A DNA stretch of 64,000 nt from Morganella morganii. Its GTDB lineage: Bacteria > Pseudomonadota > Gammaproteobacteria > Enterobacterales > Enterobacteriaceae. The notes under the pieces are model-generated. The model worked only from the letters and a program-made list of their open reading frames with translations. It was not told where the DNA came from and searched no databases. The stretch covers positions 2,788,811-2,852,810 of the forward strand of contig NZ_VKKS01000001.1 of the NCBI RefSeq assembly GCF_019402645.1, in the 5' to 3' direction. A program made the translations under genes and the position numbers. Below are positions 31,468 through 42,073 of this stretch, piece by piece; positions within the stretch are counted from its first letter, which is position 1, and every line of letters begins with the position of its first letter.

Positions 31468-32184
31468 ATGACAACATCCCCCCGGAAATCTGCCTGTATC
31501 ATAATTAGTATCGTCACACTGACCCTGCTTGTCATGCTGGTGCCGTTTTATTTCCTGACCAAATCGTTCGGCTGGTGGCAGAAAGAATTCGTCGCACGCG
31601 GCTATGCTGTCGGTGTGCAGATCCACCAGAATGTTTATGAACTGAATCTGTTTGACCTGGCCTTTACCAAACCGGTGTTTAATCACCAGTCAGTGTATGT
31701 CCCGGCCGGCCGGCTGGGTTCCTATTTCACGCTGGTTGCCTTGTCACAGCAGTCATTTCCGACCCGGAAAAACATTCTGCTGCCGACGGAAAACCCCTAT
31801 TTCAACGGACGGATAAGCATCCCGGCCCTGAATATTGATACCTCCTCACTGGTGACCGAGAGCAGACAGTACCTGAATGCCGGGAAAAGCTACCGCATCA
31901 CCCGTCTGACCGCATCACCTGATCGTTCACTGTTCAGTTTCAGTACTGATGATAATGCACCGGAAATATTGCATTCCTCCCCGTACCTGAAAGATATTGT
32001 CAATCAGGGCATATGCCGCACGGACGGGCAGAGCAACGGCTGCGGGATCGCAGAAGATACCTATATTAATCTCAGCGATGTCCTGCATAATTACTTCCGC
32101 AGCTGCCTGATCTACCGGGTGGATGACGAAAACAAACGCATTATTCTGCAGTTTATCCCGATGCCGGGATCCCTGCTGATATAA
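31468..32184 (+). CDS. Hypothetical membrane-anchored protein between map and glnD
   Basis: A 238-residue protein that I do not recognise. One N-terminal membrane helix (about residues 9-30, IIISIVTLTLLVMLVPFYFL) is probably an uncleaved signal anchor, leaving a periplasmic domain of about 200 residues. That domain is rich in beta-type sequence and has three cysteines (in GICRTD, NGCGIAED and FRSCLIY), two of them 11 residues apart, which could form a disulfide. Codon use and composition look like the host core. The gene has its own start 78 bp after map and ends 84 bp before glnD. It is absent from this position in E. coli. Function unknown. Confidence 0.8.
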   Translation: MTTSPRKSACIIISIVTLTLLVMLVPFYFLTKSFGWWQKEFVARGYAVGVQIHQNVYELNLFDLAFTKPVFNHQSVYVPAGRLGSYFTLVALSQQSFPTRKNILLPTENPYFNGRISIPALNIDTSSLVTESRQYLNAGKSYRITRLTASPDRSLFSFSTDDNAPEILHSSPYLKDIVNQGICRTDGQSNGCGIAEDTYINLSDVLHNYFRSCLIYRVDDENKRIILQFIPMPGSLLI

Positions 32185-32268
32185 CCCCGCCGGTCCGGCA
32201 AAAAACTGGTTATTTCCCCGCTGACGCAGTAACCTTGCAGCAGAACGCCTCTGTCACAAGGATCCCGT

Positions 32269-34923
32269 ATGGACAATGCCCGGAATACCGCATCAGCCCT
32301 GAAACCCGCCTCTCCGTTATCCTTTACCGATGATGATTTGCAGTTACCTGTGCTGCGGAAACACCTGGAGCATTACCGCTGCTGGCAGGCGGAAGCCTTC
32401 CGTGAAGGGCAGCCGGTCCATACCCTGTTGCTGACCCGCAGTGATTATATCGATCAGTTGCTGATCCGCCTGTGGCAATTTTTCAGTTTTGATGATGTGG
32501 CGGATTTCGCCCTGGTGGCAACCGGCGGTTACGGGCGCCGGGAACTGCACCCGCTGTCGGATATTGATATTCTGCTGCTGAGCAGAACACCGCTGCCGGA
32601 GGCACTCACACCGAAAATCGGTGAGTTTATTGCGATACTGTGGGATCTGAAACTGACTGTCGGCCACAGTGTCCGCACCCTGGATGAATGTATCCGCGAA
32701 GGGCTCGGTGATCTGACGGTCGCCACCAATCTGATTGAATCGCGCCTTATCTGCGGCACTCTGACCTTATTTCTGCAATTACAGCGACAGATATTTGATG
32801 ACAGCTTCTGGCCGTCACCGCACTTTTTTGCCGCCAAACTGGCAGAACAAAAAGAGCGTCACGCCCGCTATCACAGCACCAGTTATAACCTGGAGCCGGA
32901 TATCAAAAGCAGTCCGGGCGGGCTGCGCGATATCCACACCCTGCTCTGGGTGGCCCGCCGTCATTTCGGCGCGACCTCTCTGTATGAAATGGCCGGTTCC
33001 GGTTTCCTGACCGATGCCGAACGGGAAGAGCTGAATGAGTGTCTGGATATGCTCTGGCGCATCCGTTTTGCCCTGCATCTGTCACTGAACCGCTACGATA
33101 ACCGTTTGTTATTTGACCGCCAGCTCAGCGTGGCGGAGCAGCTCGGTTATGAAGGCGGGAACAATCAGCCGGCCGAACGGATGATGAAAGCCTATTACCG
33201 CGTCACCCGCCGGGTGTCCGAGCTCAATGAGATGCTGCTGCAACTGTTTGATGAAGCTATTCTGCACACCGGCCACCATGACACTCCCAAACCGCTGGAT
33301 ACAGAATTTCAGCTTCACGGACACCGCATAGGGCTTATCCGTGATTCGCTGTTCAGTGAGGATCCCGCCGCCATTATGCGGATGTTTTACCGGATGGCCT
33401 GTGATGACACCATCACCGGCATCCACTCCGGTACACTGCGCCGGTTGCGTCATGCCCGGCGTCATCTCAGCCGCCCGCTGATGGAATACCCGCAGGCCAG
33501 AGAGCTGTTTATCGCGATTCTCCGTCATCCCCGCGGTGTGAGCGCCGCCTTTGTCCCGATGCACCGTCATGGCGTGCTGGGGGCGTATATGCCACTGTGG
33601 GGTAATATCGTCGGGCAGATGCAGTTCGATCTGTTCCACACTTATACCGTGGATGAGCACACACTGCGGGTACTGGGGAAAATCGATACATTCGGGCTGG
33701 AATCCGAGCGGATGAATCATCCGGTGTGTGTGGATGTCTGGCCGAAGCTCCCTCAGCCTGAACTGCTGCGCCTTGCAGCACTGTTCCACGATATCGCCAA
33801 AGGCAGACAGGGCGACCATGCCGTCATTGGTGCGGCGGATGCGCGGGAATTCTGCAAATATCACGACCTGAACGAAGCAGATACCGATCTGGTCAGCTGG
33901 CTGGTGGAAAAACACCTGCTGATGTCTGTGACCGCGCAGCGCCGGGATATTCAGGATCCGGAGGTGATCCGTACCTTTGCCGGTGAAGTGCAGAGCACAG
34001 AGCGGCTCCGTTACCTTATCTGCCTGACCGTTGCCGATATATGGGCGACCAATGCCTCACTCTGGAACGGCTGGCGGCGCAGCCTGCTGCGCGAACTGTT
34101 TATCAGCACAGAGAACCAGTTATTACGCGGTGTGCATAACAAACCGAATCTGCGCCAGCGGATCCGTCATCACCGCGACCGCGCGCTTGCGCTGCTGCGC
34201 CAGGACGGTGCCGATGAGCAAAAACTGCGTCAGTTCTGGTCGCGCTGTCATGCGGATTATTTTTTGCGCCATACCCCGGAGCAGCTAGCCTGGCACGCCG
34301 GGGCACTGCTGAAAAATGATATGGCATCACCGCTGATCCTTATCAGTAACCAGCGCAGCCACGGCGGCAGTGAAATTTTTATCTGGTGTAACGACCGCCC
34401 GTCCCTGTTTGCCTCTGTGGTCAGTGAGCTGGACCGCCGTAATCTCAGTGTCCAGAACGCACAGATTTTCACCAACCGGGACGATATGGCGATGGACTCC
34501 TTTGTGGTGCTGGAGCCGGACGGCAAGCCGCTCGCCGCCGACCGCCATGACACCATCCGCAAAGCACTGGCCTGTGCGGTCACCACGGATTATGTGCCGG
34601 ATCACCGCACCCGGGCCGCCCCCGCCAAACTGCGCCATTTTGATGTCCCGACACGGGTAAAATTTATCCACAATAAACGCGGCCTGCGCAGTTACATGGA
34701 ATTATATGCTTTGGATAAACCCGGTCTGCTGGCACAGGTCGGTCAGATTTTTGCCGGGCTGGGGCTACAGCTGCACGGCGCACGAATCACCACAACCGGC
34801 GAAAAAGTCGAGGATATTTTTATTCTGACAGATAAGGATAATAAAGCGCTGGATAAAAATATTCAGGAAGAACTGACTGAGCGGTTGACAAAAGCCCTCA
34901 ATTCAAAGGATAAAACAGAGTAA
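32269..34923 (+). CDS. glnD: Bifunctional uridylyltransferase/uridylyl-removing enzyme
   Basis: An 884-residue primary nitrogen sensor that uridylylates PII (GlnB/GlnK) when glutamine is low and deuridylylates it when high. Order: nucleotidyltransferase domain with [19 protein letters not shown] (about 84-102), a helical linker, an HD hydrolase domain with [13 protein letters not shown] (about 505), and two C-terminal ACT domains (about 700 and 810) that bind glutamine. The gap to dapD is 37 bp, so the two are likely cotranscribed. Confidence 0.97.
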   Translation: MDNARNTASALKPASPLSFTDDDLQLPVLRKHLEHYRCWQAEAFREGQPVHTLLLTRSDYIDQLLIRLWQFFSFDDVADFALVATGGYGRRELHPLSDIDILLLSRTPLPEALTPKIGEFIAILWDLKLTVGHSVRTLDECIREGLGDLTVATNLIESRLICGTLTLFLQLQRQIFDDSFWPSPHFFAAKLAEQKERHARYHSTSYNLEPDIKSSPGGLRDIHTLLWVARRHFGATSLYEMAGSGFLTDAEREELNECLDMLWRIRFALHLSLNRYDNRLLFDRQLSVAEQLGYEGGNNQPAERMMKAYYRVTRRVSELNEMLLQLFDEAILHTGHHDTPKPLDTEFQLHGHRIGLIRDSLFSEDPAAIMRMFYRMACDDTITGIHSGTLRRLRHARRHLSRPLMEYPQARELFIAILRHPRGVSAAFVPMHRHGVLGAYMPLWGNIVGQMQFDLFHTYTVDEHTLRVLGKIDTFGLESERMNHPVCVDVWPKLPQPELLRLAALFHDIAKGRQGDHAVIGAADAREFCKYHDLNEADTDLVSWLVEKHLLMSVTAQRRDIQDPEVIRTFAGEVQSTERLRYLICLTVADIWATNASLWNGWRRSLLRELFISTENQLLRGVHNKPNLRQRIRHHRDRALALLRQDGADEQKLRQFWSRCHADYFLRHTPEQLAWHAGALLKNDMASPLILISNQRSHGGSEIFIWCNDRPSLFASVVSELDRRNLSVQNAQIFTNRDDMAMDSFVVLEPDGKPLAADRHDTIRKALACAVTTDYVPDHRTRAAPAKLRHFDVPTRVKFIHNKRGLRSYMELYALDKPGLLAQVGQIFAGLGLQLHGARITTTGEKVEDIFILTDKDNKALDKNIQEELTERLTKALNSKDKTE

Positions 34924-34960
34924 ATTCATCAAATCACCAGATAAAAGGAAACTAACACAG

Positions 34961-35785
34961 ATGCAGCAATTACAGGCCATTATTGAATCCGCCTTTGAAG
35001 ATCGCGCCGCTGTTACACCAGCAACCGCCACTCCTGCACTGCGTGACGCAGTTAATCAGGTGATTGAGTTACTGGACTGCGGCAAACTGCGGGTCGCTGA
35101 AAAAACCGGCGGCACCTGGGTGACACATCAGTGGCTGAAAAAAGCTGTGCTGCTCTCCTTCCGTATCAGTGACAATCAGGTGATGGACGGAGCTGAATCC
35201 CGTTACTTTGATAAAGTCCCGATGAAATTCGCGGATTACGATCAGGAACGTTTTGAACGTGAAGGGTTCCGTGTGGTACCGCCTGCGGCAGCCCGCCGTG
35301 GTGCATTTATCGCCCGCAATACCGTGCTGATGCCGTCTTACGTCAACATCGGTGCGTATGTGGATGAAGGCACGATGGTCGATACCTGGGCAACCGTCGG
35401 CTCCTGTGCGCAGATCGGGAAAAATGTGCATCTCTCCGGCGGTGTCGGCATCGGCGGGGTATTAGAACCATTACAGGCCAATCCGACCATTATTGAGGAC
35501 AACTGCTTTATCGGCGCACGTTCCGAAGTAGTGGAAGGGGTGATTGTGGAAACCGGCTCAGTGATTTCCATGGGCGTGTATATCGGCCAGAGTACCAAAA
35601 TCTATGATCGCGAAACCGGCGAAATCCATTACGGTCGTGTCCCGGCAGGTTCTGTTGTCGTCTCCGGCAATCTGCCGTCAAAAGATGGCCGTTACAGCCT
35701 CTATTGTGCGGTGATTGTCAAAAAAGTGGATGAAAAAACGCGCGGCAAGGTCGGAATTAATGAATTGTTACGAACCATAGACTAA
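34961..35785 (+). CDS. dapD: 2,3,4,5-tetrahydropyridine-2,6-dicarboxylate N-succinyltransferase
   Basis: A 274-residue trimeric acyltransferase of the succinylase branch of lysine/diaminopimelate synthesis, using succinyl-CoA. An N-terminal helical domain (about 1-100) is followed by a left-handed beta-helix of hexapeptide repeats ([20 protein letters not shown] onward). The length matches E. coli. Shine-Dalgarno AAAGGAA precedes the ATG, and a strong terminator follows. Confidence 0.98.
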   Translation: MQQLQAIIESAFEDRAAVTPATATPALRDAVNQVIELLDCGKLRVAEKTGGTWVTHQWLKKAVLLSFRISDNQVMDGAESRYFDKVPMKFADYDQERFEREGFRVVPPAAARRGAFIARNTVLMPSYVNIGAYVDEGTMVDTWATVGSCAQIGKNVHLSGGVGIGGVLEPLQANPTIIEDNCFIGARSEVVEGVIVETGSVISMGVYIGQSTKIYDRETGEIHYGRVPAGSVVVSGNLPSKDGRYSLYCAVIVKKVDEKTRGKVGINELLRTID

Positions 35786-35791
35786 TCTCAG

Positions 35792-35822
35792 AAATAGCGG
35801 ATAATAACTCCGCTATTTTTTT
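35792..35822 (+). terminator. Terminator after dapD
   Basis: Stem AAATAGCGGA/TCCGCTATTT (35792-35801, 35809-35818) with a 7-nt loop and a T-run ends the glnD-dapD transcript. Confidence 0.9.
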
Positions 35823-35891
35823 ATCCGTGCATCTTATCTTCCGCCTTTTGCGGCGGGAACAGGACAGAATAACAATCAATAGGTGGCGCAC

Positions 35892-36278
35892 ATGTATGAC
35901 AATTTAAAAAGTCTGGGAATTACGCATCCTGAAGATATTGATCGCTACACACTTCGTCAGGAAGCGAACAATGACATTCTGAAAATCTATTTCCGCAAGG
36001 ATAAAGGTGAGTTTTTTGCCAAAAGCGTGAAGTTCAAGTACCCGCGTCAGCGCAAAACAATTCAGGATGCACAGGGTTTCAAAGAGATTAATGAGATCAA
36101 CAGCAACCTGCGTTATGTCATCGAAGAGCTGGATACCATTTGTCAGCAGACCGAAAGCGCAATGCCGGAAATCGATCTGAAACGTAAGATCCTGGACGAT
36201 CTCCGCCATCTGGAGCATGTGGTGTCCAATAAGATCGCCGAAATTGAAAGCGATCTGGAAAAACTGACCCGCAAGTAA
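35892..36278 (+). CDS. yaeH: DUF3461 family protein YaeH
   Basis: A 128-residue cytoplasmic protein, highly conserved in enterobacteria but without an established function. [11 protein letters not shown] and [18 protein letters not shown] are nearly identical to the E. coli sequence, and the C-terminal half (about 70-128) is a predicted coiled-coil ending KLTRK. ATG 35892 was preferred to the upstream GTG 35883 because the AGGTGG Shine-Dalgarno overlaps the latter and the family starts MYDN. Confidence 0.92.
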   Translation: MYDNLKSLGITHPEDIDRYTLRQEANNDILKIYFRKDKGEFFAKSVKFKYPRQRKTIQDAQGFKEINEINSNLRYVIEELDTICQQTESAMPEIDLKRKILDDLRHLEHVVSNKIAEIESDLEKLTRK

Positions 36279-36285
36279 CCGGATA

Positions 36286-36328
36286 AAACGATGCCGCAAC
36301 GCTGTGAAGCCGCTGCGGCGTCATTTTC
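36286..36328. terminator. Bidirectional terminator between yaeH and yqcA
   Basis: Arms 36290-36301 and 36311-36322 (GATGCCGCA.../...TGCGGCGTC, one mismatch) form a long stem with T-rich flanks on both strands. It serves two convergent genes. Confidence 0.78.
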
Positions 36329-36333
36329 CGTGA

Positions 36334-36783
36334 TCAGCTGACCAGCGCCGCCCAGGCCGTCAGCCACGGCTGCGCGAACTCTTCCGCCACAGCAACCTCT
36401 GCCCCGTCAATCACCAGCATCTCTCCGATGCGCTGCGCCTGCTGCTCCTGCAATAATTCACCGAACTGGCGGCCACCGCCGGCAAAATTATCATAACTGC
36501 TGTCACCCAGCGCGATAATACCGTAGCGCAGTGACGGCTGATAGCCGATGTCATCCCGCAGACCGGCAAACAGTTCGCGGATATTATCCGGCAAATCGCC
36601 CTGCCCGGTGGTGGAAGTGATCACCAGCACCACATCCGTGAGATATTCTTTCCACTGTGACAGTTCCGGTTCATCAAATAACACCACATCATGACCGGCT
36701 TGTTCCAGAATGGTCTGTGCTTCTTCACCCACAGCCAGTGAATTGCCGTAAACTGTGCCGATAAAAATACCGATACGTGCCAT
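36334..36783 (-). CDS. yqcA: Flavodoxin YqcA
   Basis: A 149-residue FMN-binding flavodoxin-like protein. The phosphate loop GTVYGNS is near residue 10, TSTTGQGDLPDN near 56, and ALGDSSYDNF near 88. It is a probable small electron carrier whose partner is not firmly established. The second of two adjacent ATGs (36783) is better spaced from AGGA. It is the last gene of yqcC-truC-yqcA, as in E. coli. Confidence 0.93.
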   Translation of the reverse strand: MARIGIFIGTVYGNSLAVGEEAQTILEQAGHDVVLFDEPELSQWKEYLTDVVLVITSTTGQGDLPDNIRELFAGLRDDIGYQPSLRYGIIALGDSSYDNFAGGGRQFGELLQEQQAQRIGEMLVIDGAEVAVAEEFAQPWLTAWAALVS

Positions 36784-36823
36784 CATCCGTCCTTTTTCAT
36801 CAGTAAAATCAAATCATTACTAC

Positions 36824-37549
36824 TCATGGTAATGTCCAGCCAAGCTGTTCAGCCACCCGCTGCCAGGATTCGTCGAAACCGGCATGCAACACCAGCGGCT
36901 CTCCGCTGACCGGATGCGTCAGCACCAGTTCTGATGCGTGCAGCATCAGCCTGCGGCTGCCGAAATGTTCTGTGAATCCCCGGTTCTGACGCAAATCGCC
37001 GTGCGCGGTATCGCCGATAATCGGGTGGCGCAGATGCTGCATATGGCGGCGCAGCTGATGTTTGCGCCCGGTTTCCGGCCTCAGTTCCATCAGGGTAAAA
37101 CGGGATGTGGGATAGCGCCCGATAGCCACCGGACACTCCACTTTCGCCAGCGGACGGTAGTGTGTCACTGCCGGTTGCGCCGGTTTTTCCTCCGCAAATT
37201 TATCAGCGATTTTATCCAGCTCCTCCACCAGCGGGTAATCCAGTGTTGCGGCTTCTTCTATCCAGCCGCGCACCACCGCATGATAGGTTTTCTGCATTTC
37301 ATGCCGCTCAAGCTGCTGTGACAGCAGGCGGGCCACCTCAGACGATAACCCCATCAGCAATACGCCGGAAGTCGGTCTGTCCAGGCGGTGAACCGGAAAA
37401 ACATGCTGACCAATCTGGTCGCGCAGTGTCTGCATCACAAATACCGTTTCATGGCGATCAAGCCAGCTGCGGTGTACCAGCCATCCGGCAGGTTTATTCA
37501 CCGCGATGATGTGTTCATCCTGATAACAGATTTCCAGTAATGGCTGCAT
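36824..37549 (-). CDS. truC: tRNA pseudouridine(65) synthase TruC
   Basis: A 241-residue RluA-family pseudouridine synthase acting on U65 of certain tRNAs. The catalytic Asp is in HRLDRPTSGVLL (about residue 54). NKPAGWLVH and ETGRKHQLRRHMQHL are family motifs. ATG 37549 overlaps the yqcC stop as ATGA, a translational coupling sign; a GTG one codon upstream is possible. Confidence 0.95.
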   Translation of the reverse strand: MQPLLEICYQDEHIIAVNKPAGWLVHRSWLDRHETVFVMQTLRDQIGQHVFPVHRLDRPTSGVLLMGLSSEVARLLSQQLERHEMQKTYHAVVRGWIEEAATLDYPLVEELDKIADKFAEEKPAQPAVTHYRPLAKVECPVAIGRYPTSRFTLMELRPETGRKHQLRRHMQHLRHPIIGDTAHGDLRQNRGFTEHFGSRRLMLHASELVLTHPVSGEPLVLHAGFDESWQRVAEQLGWTLP

Positions 37550-37872
37550 CACGCGAAAAGCCCGTCCAGTGCCCGTAAGTGGTTAAGCAGCACCAGATAG
37601 CGAGCGGCCTGTTCGTCCCCTCTGTAATGCTCTTCAAAATACGGGGCTATCTGAAAGGCAGACGGTAGTTCCGCGCCCTGCTCAATCATGGCATACAGAC
37701 GCGGGATAAGGATCCACTGTAACCATTCGTGGGCATTCATGGTATCCACCGCAAACGGCAGTTCACTCTCAAATGCATCTGCCGCCGGAGGCTGCCCCTG
37801 CCACAGATCGACGGCACGCATCTCATTCTCAATGACCGTCAGGATCGCAGTAATCTGCTGATGTTTTGTCAT
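37549..37872 (-). CDS. yqcC: YqcC family protein (DUF446)
   Basis: A 107-residue helical cytoplasmic protein of unknown function. It is recognised by ERQ-type N-terminal helix, DTMNAHEWLQWILIPRLYAMIEQG and FEEHYRG. It is the first gene of the yqcC-truC-yqcA operon with overlapping stop/start to truC, which suggests a link to tRNA modification, but that is inference. Confidence 0.9.
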   Translation of the reverse strand: MTKHQQITAILTVIENEMRAVDLWQGQPPAADAFESELPFAVDTMNAHEWLQWILIPRLYAMIEQGAELPSAFQIAPYFEEHYRGDEQAARYLVLLNHLRALDGLFA

Positions 37873-38288
37873 AACTAAAACCTGTTTACGCTGTAAAATT
37901 CATTTTCCCGCAGCAGATGCCGCTGATGTCTGTAGCGTAACATTGAGGTCAGATAAGTAAAAATCAATTCCTGTCCGGCAGGCATAAAAAGGTATAGCGG
38001 GGATTTGCGGGAGGGATTAAAAACGAGGGGGAAAACTTCCCCCTCATTTTTAATAAAATAACATCCTGTCTCTGCTGAAAATACATCCGTGTATTTCCGT
38101 CCACTTCCTTATGAACGCAGACAGCATGCCGCAGCCATCAGTGACAGGCAATAATACCGGCCGTAAATCATAGCCGCATAAAAAAACTAACCAACTGAAT
38201 TTAATAATTATTCTAAGTAATTCATGATTTTCAGGCAATCTGTATTACAGTCATCACCGGTAAAATCCCACACCGCTGTCAGTGATAT
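37873..38288. other. 416-bp gap between syd and yqcC
   Basis: No credible gene. It should hold the yqcC promoter on the minus strand next to 37873 and the 3' region of syd. The only clear element is the hairpin at 38025-38045. The short minus-strand open frame at 38050-38238 has no recognisable content. Confidence 0.6.
38020..38051. terminator. Bidirectional terminator downstream of syd
   Basis: Stem GAGGGGGAA/TTCCCCCTC (38025-38033, 38037-38045) with T-runs on either strand. On the minus strand it would end syd transcripts about 240 bp past the stop codon. Confidence 0.85.
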
Positions 38289-38840
38289 TTATACCGGGCA
38301 TACCGCTGTCAGTTGTGACAGAAATGATGCCGTATCCGCTGCCAGCACCCGCCGTTTTGTAGTGCCGAAAGTTTCGAGGAGCACTTCACCGCTCAGGTTA
38401 CAGACAGAAATCATGTCGAACTCCGATTCCAGTACAGCGATAAACTGTGTCGGCGGCAGTTTCAGGCGGCGCTGCGTGACCAGATGGCCAATCAGGTTTT
38501 CCTGTAAGCGGATAAAATCGTTCTCACTCCAGACCTGCACCAGACTGAGCTGAATATCCTCAAAAACAGCCTGCATATCTCCCGCAAACTGCTGTGTGTA
38601 AAATTCACTGATATCCGGGTGCAGCTGAATATCGAGGGCTTTTTCAACCGGCTGTAACTGTTTGTCCGCGGTGAATTCCGCCGGTTCCCAATACACGCAT
38701 TCATCGCCGGTACGGATAATACACGGGGAAGGAATGTCATAAAGATCATGGCTGACCGGCGGTAAGCCTGTTTTTTCCTGCCATAAACCGACATAATGCC
38801 GGGTAAACTGATGTAACGCCTGAGAAACTGTCCGGGTCAT
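38289..38840 (-). CDS. syd: SecY-interacting protein Syd
   Basis: A 183-residue peripheral membrane protein that binds SecY and can proofread or block abnormal SecYEG translocons. VSHDLYDIPSPCI, TQQFAGDMQAVFEDIQL and QENLIGHLVTQRRLKLPPT match the family. ATG 38840 gives a length near E. coli Syd (181); the longer frame to 38861 is less likely. It is divergent from queF. Confidence 0.93.
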   Translation of the reverse strand: MTRTVSQALHQFTRHYVGLWQEKTGLPPVSHDLYDIPSPCIIRTGDECVYWEPAEFTADKQLQPVEKALDIQLHPDISEFYTQQFAGDMQAVFEDIQLSLVQVWSENDFIRLQENLIGHLVTQRRLKLPPTQFIAVLESEFDMISVCNLSGEVLLETFGTTKRRVLAADTASFLSQLTAVCPV

Positions 38841-38949
38841 ATCGCAAAACCTGTTAAACATAAAAGTATCATGCCGCTATAGTAACGTATGACAGGCTGT
38901 ATTGGCGACAGGCGGTACTATTTTATCACCTGATGTAAAAGGGTTATTT

Positions 38950-39801
38950 ATGTCTCTGTATGAAGGAAAAGCTGAACTGGCGTCACTGACGCTCGGTAAA
39001 AAAACCGGTTATGAGCAGCATTACAATCCCGCACTGTTACAGGGTGTGCCGCGCAGCCTTAACCGGGATGCACTGCATCTGCATGCGGATAGTCTGCCTT
39101 TTCGCGGCGCGGATCTGTGGACACTCTATGAGCTTTCCTGGTTACAGCCGAACGGCGTGCCCTGCATTGCGCTCGGCTATGTTTCCCTGGATGCGGCCGG
39201 GCTGAATCTGATTGAATCCAAGAGCTTCAAGCTCTATCTCAACAGCTTCAACCAGACTGTTTTTACCTCTGCGGATGATGTCCGCCGTACACTGGAGCAG
39301 GATTTAAGCGCCTGTGCGCAGGGAAACGTAACCGTGGAACTACTGCGGCCTGATCAGTTCACACAACAAAAAATCATTGATTTTACCGGCGAGTGTATTG
39401 ATTATCAGGATATTACTATTACTGATTATCAGTTCAGCAGTGATTATCTTATTGGTGCCGTCAATGAAAATGACGATGTCGTTGAGGAAACATTAGTCAG
39501 CCACCTGCTAAAATCAAACTGCCTGATTACACAGCAGCCTGACTGGGGCTCCGTTGCCATACACTATCGCGGCCCCGGAATTGATCGTAAGAAACTGCTG
39601 CGGTATCTGGTGTCATTCCGCAACCATAACGAGTTTCATGAGCAGTGTGTTGAGCGGATTTTTACCGATCTGAACACATACTGCCGCCCGGCTGCCCTGA
39701 CTGTCTACGCCCGTTATACACGGCGCGGCGGGCTGGACATCAATCCGTGGCGCACTAATACGGACTTTACACCGTCTGCGGACCGTCTCGCCCGCCAGTG
39801 A
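38950..39801 (+). CDS. queF: NADPH-dependent 7-cyano-7-deazaguanine reductase (YqgN/bimodular type)
   Basis: A 283-residue long-form QueF that reduces preQ0 nitrile to preQ1 for queuosine synthesis. [15 protein letters not shown] is the signature; the catalytic Cys sits in [23 protein letters not shown], and [13 protein letters not shown] follows. The start ATG 38950 matches the family; an in-frame extension to 38902 was ignored. It is monocistronic, divergent from syd. Confidence 0.96.
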   Translation: MSLYEGKAELASLTLGKKTGYEQHYNPALLQGVPRSLNRDALHLHADSLPFRGADLWTLYELSWLQPNGVPCIALGYVSLDAAGLNLIESKSFKLYLNSFNQTVFTSADDVRRTLEQDLSACAQGNVTVELLRPDQFTQQKIIDFTGECIDYQDITITDYQFSSDYLIGAVNENDDVVEETLVSHLLKSNCLITQQPDWGSVAIHYRGPGIDRKKLLRYLVSFRNHNEFHEQCVERIFTDLNTYCRPAALTVYARYTRRGGLDINPWRTNTDFTPSADRLARQ

Positions 39802-39861
39802 GGCAGACAGCGCGCAACCTGTACGACTACAATTTATCCACGGGATAACAAGGAGTTTTAC

Positions 39862-41229
39862 TTGATCACACATATCAGCCCGTTAGGCTCTATGGATCTG
39901 CTTTCCCAGCTTGAAGTTGATGTTCTGAAACGGACAGCAAGCAGTCACCTGTATCGTCTGTACCGCAACTGTTCGCTGGCGGTACTGAATTCCGGCAGCC
40001 AGATGGATAACAGCCATGAATTACTGTCCCGCTTCCCGGATTTTGACATTAACGTGCTGCGACGTGAGCGCGGAGTAAAACTCGAACTGGTGAATCCGCC
40101 GCAGAATGCGTTTGTTGACGGCAAAATTATCCGTTCACTCCAGGCCAACCTGTTTGCCGTACTGCGTGATATTTTGTTCGTACAGACCCAGATCACCGAT
40201 GCAGAACGCTGCCGCGGCCTGAACCTGGACAACAGCGCACATATCACCAACCTGATTTTCTTTATCCTGCGCAATGCCCGGGCGCTGCATATTGATGAAG
40301 ATCCGAGCATGATCGTCTGCTGGGGCGGTCACTCCATCAATGAAACCGAATACCTGTACGGACGTAAAGTCGGTAACGAGCTGGGGCTGCGTGAACTGAA
40401 TATCTGTACCGGCTGCGGGCCGGGTGCGATGGAAGCACCGATGAAAGGTGCCGCTGTAGGCCATGCGCAACAGGGCTACAAAAACAGCCGTTTTATCGGC
40501 CTGACCGAACCGTCTATTATTGCTGCCGAGCCGCCTAACCCGCTGGTGAACGAGCTTATCATCATGCCGGATATCGAAAAACGGCTGGAGAGCTTTGTCC
40601 GTCTGGCGCATGGGATCATCATCTTCCCGGGCGGGGTCGGTACTGCCGAAGAGCTGCTCTATCTGCTGGGGATCCTGATGCATCCGGATAACAAAGATCA
40701 GGTACTGCCGCTGGTGCTGACCGGACCGAAAGAGAGTGCTGATTATTTCCGCGTGCTTAATGATTTCGTGGTCAATACCCTGGGCGAGGAAGCAACCCGT
40801 CATTATCAGGTCATTATCGACGATCCGGTGGAAGTTGCCCGCGTGATGAAACGCGCAATGCCGGAAGTGAAAGATAACCGCCGCAGTACCGGGGATGCTT
40901 ACAGCTTTAACTGGTCGATTAAAATTGCCGGTGATTTGCAGCATCCGTTTGAGCCGACACATGAAAATATGGCCGCGCTGAACCTGTACCGCAATCAGGA
41001 GCCGGAAAAACTGGCAGCAGATCTGCGCCGTGCCTTCTCCGGCATCGTCGCCGGTAACGTGAAGGAAAACGGCATGCAGGCAATCGCAGAACACGGGTCG
41101 TTCAAAATCCACGGCGAAGAAGCCATTATGCAACGGATGGATGTGATGCTGCGCGGGTTTGTTGAACAGCACCGGATGAAATTACCGGGCGGCACGGCTT
41201 ACGAGCCATGCTACGAAATCATCCGCTGA
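39862..41229 (+). CDS. ppnN: Nucleotide 5'-monophosphate nucleosidase PpnN
   Basis: A 455-residue LOG-family enzyme (formerly YgdH) that splits purine and pyrimidine nucleotides to base and ribose 5-phosphate and is stimulated by (p)ppGpp. The LOG motif [15 protein letters not shown] is at about residues 251-265, and [14 protein letters not shown] near 187. It starts with TTG (39862) behind AAGGAG, the same unusual start codon as I recall for the E. coli gene, so initiation may be deliberately weak. Confidence 0.95.
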   Translation: MITHISPLGSMDLLSQLEVDVLKRTASSHLYRLYRNCSLAVLNSGSQMDNSHELLSRFPDFDINVLRRERGVKLELVNPPQNAFVDGKIIRSLQANLFAVLRDILFVQTQITDAERCRGLNLDNSAHITNLIFFILRNARALHIDEDPSMIVCWGGHSINETEYLYGRKVGNELGLRELNICTGCGPGAMEAPMKGAAVGHAQQGYKNSRFIGLTEPSIIAAEPPNPLVNELIIMPDIEKRLESFVRLAHGIIIFPGGVGTAEELLYLLGILMHPDNKDQVLPLVLTGPKESADYFRVLNDFVVNTLGEEATRHYQVIIDDPVEVARVMKRAMPEVKDNRRSTGDAYSFNWSIKIAGDLQHPFEPTHENMAALNLYRNQEPEKLAADLRRAFSGIVAGNVKENGMQAIAEHGSFKIHGEEAIMQRMDVMLRGFVEQHRMKLPGGTAYEPCYEIIR

Positions 41230-41248
41230 TACTTTTTCTCTGAACTGC

Positions 41249-41269
41249 TTCCCCGCCGCCGGCGGGGAA
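41249..41269 (+). repeat. GC-rich hairpin after ppnN
   Basis: TTCCCCGCC/GGCGGGGAA around a 3-nt loop, followed by ATTATATATAG. It may act as a weak terminator or as an mRNA end stabiliser ahead of xni. Confidence 0.55.
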
Positions 41270-41285
41270 ATTATATATAGCGACT

Positions 41286-42053
41286 ATGATCCATTTACTG
41301 ATTATCGATGCAATGAATCTGATCCGCCGGGTCTACGCCGTGCAGAGCCAGTCCGGCCTGCTGGTCTGTGAGCAGGCGCTGATGCAGATCCTGAGCCATG
41401 CACAACCCACACACGCCGTTACGGTCTTTGATGAAAACGACCGCAGTCACAGCTGGCGTCATCAGCTGCTGCCGGGTTACAAAGCCGGCCGCAGTGAAAT
41501 GCCGGAAGTTGTCCGGCAGGAACTGCCGCTGCTGCGGGAGATGTTTGCCCGTCACGGTATCAGAGCATGGCATTCCGAAGGGGATGAGGCCGATGACCTC
41601 GCCGCCACACTGGCGGATAAAGTCGGTCAGGCGGGACACCGGGTGACAATTGTCTCCACCGACAAAGGTTACTGCCAGCTGCTCTCACCGCAGATTCAGA
41701 TCCGCGACTATTTCCGGAAACGCTGGCTCGATATGCCGTTTATTGCGGCAGAATTTGGCGTTACCGCGCAGCAACTGCCGGATTTCTGGGGTCTGAGCGG
41801 CATCAGCAGCAGTAAAATTCCGGGGATCACCGGTATCGGCCCGAAAACAGCAGCGGCGCTGCTCAGCACCTTTGCCAATTTGGAATCACTCTACAATAAT
41901 ATTGATCAGGTACCGGAAAAATGGCGTCAGAAACTGATCGACGGAAAAGCAATGGCTTACTGCTGCCGTGATGTCGCCACCCTGAAACGGGATCTGCACT
42001 TACAGAGTAATCTCAGCCAGCTGCGGTTACCGGCGGGGAACAGTAACCCTTAA
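41286..42053 (+). CDS. xni: Flap endonuclease Xni
   Basis: A 255-residue protein of the 5'-nuclease family (ExoIX, YgdG) related to the DNA polymerase I nuclease domain. Metal-binding acidic residues are in [19 protein letters not shown] and [12 protein letters not shown] helix-hairpin-helix follows at [19 protein letters not shown]. It starts 56 bp after ppnN. The family is recruited as a flap endonuclease in DNA repair or maturation. Confidence 0.93.
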   Translation: MIHLLIIDAMNLIRRVYAVQSQSGLLVCEQALMQILSHAQPTHAVTVFDENDRSHSWRHQLLPGYKAGRSEMPEVVRQELPLLREMFARHGIRAWHSEGDEADDLAATLADKVGQAGHRVTIVSTDKGYCQLLSPQIQIRDYFRKRWLDMPFIAAEFGVTAQQLPDFWGLSGISSSKIPGITGIGPKTAAALLSTFANLESLYNNIDQVPEKWRQKLIDGKAMAYCCRDVATLKRDLHLQSNLSQLRLPAGNSNP

Positions 42054-42073
42054 ACCAGACAAACGGAGTGCCT

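Noticed and set aside
33109-33915. A 268-codon minus-strand open frame inside glnD
   Set aside because: Antisense shadow of glnD with low-complexity His/Gln content.
40135-41172. A 345-codon minus-strand open frame inside ppnN
   Set aside because: Antisense shadow of ppnN; no conserved motif and no ribosome-binding site.
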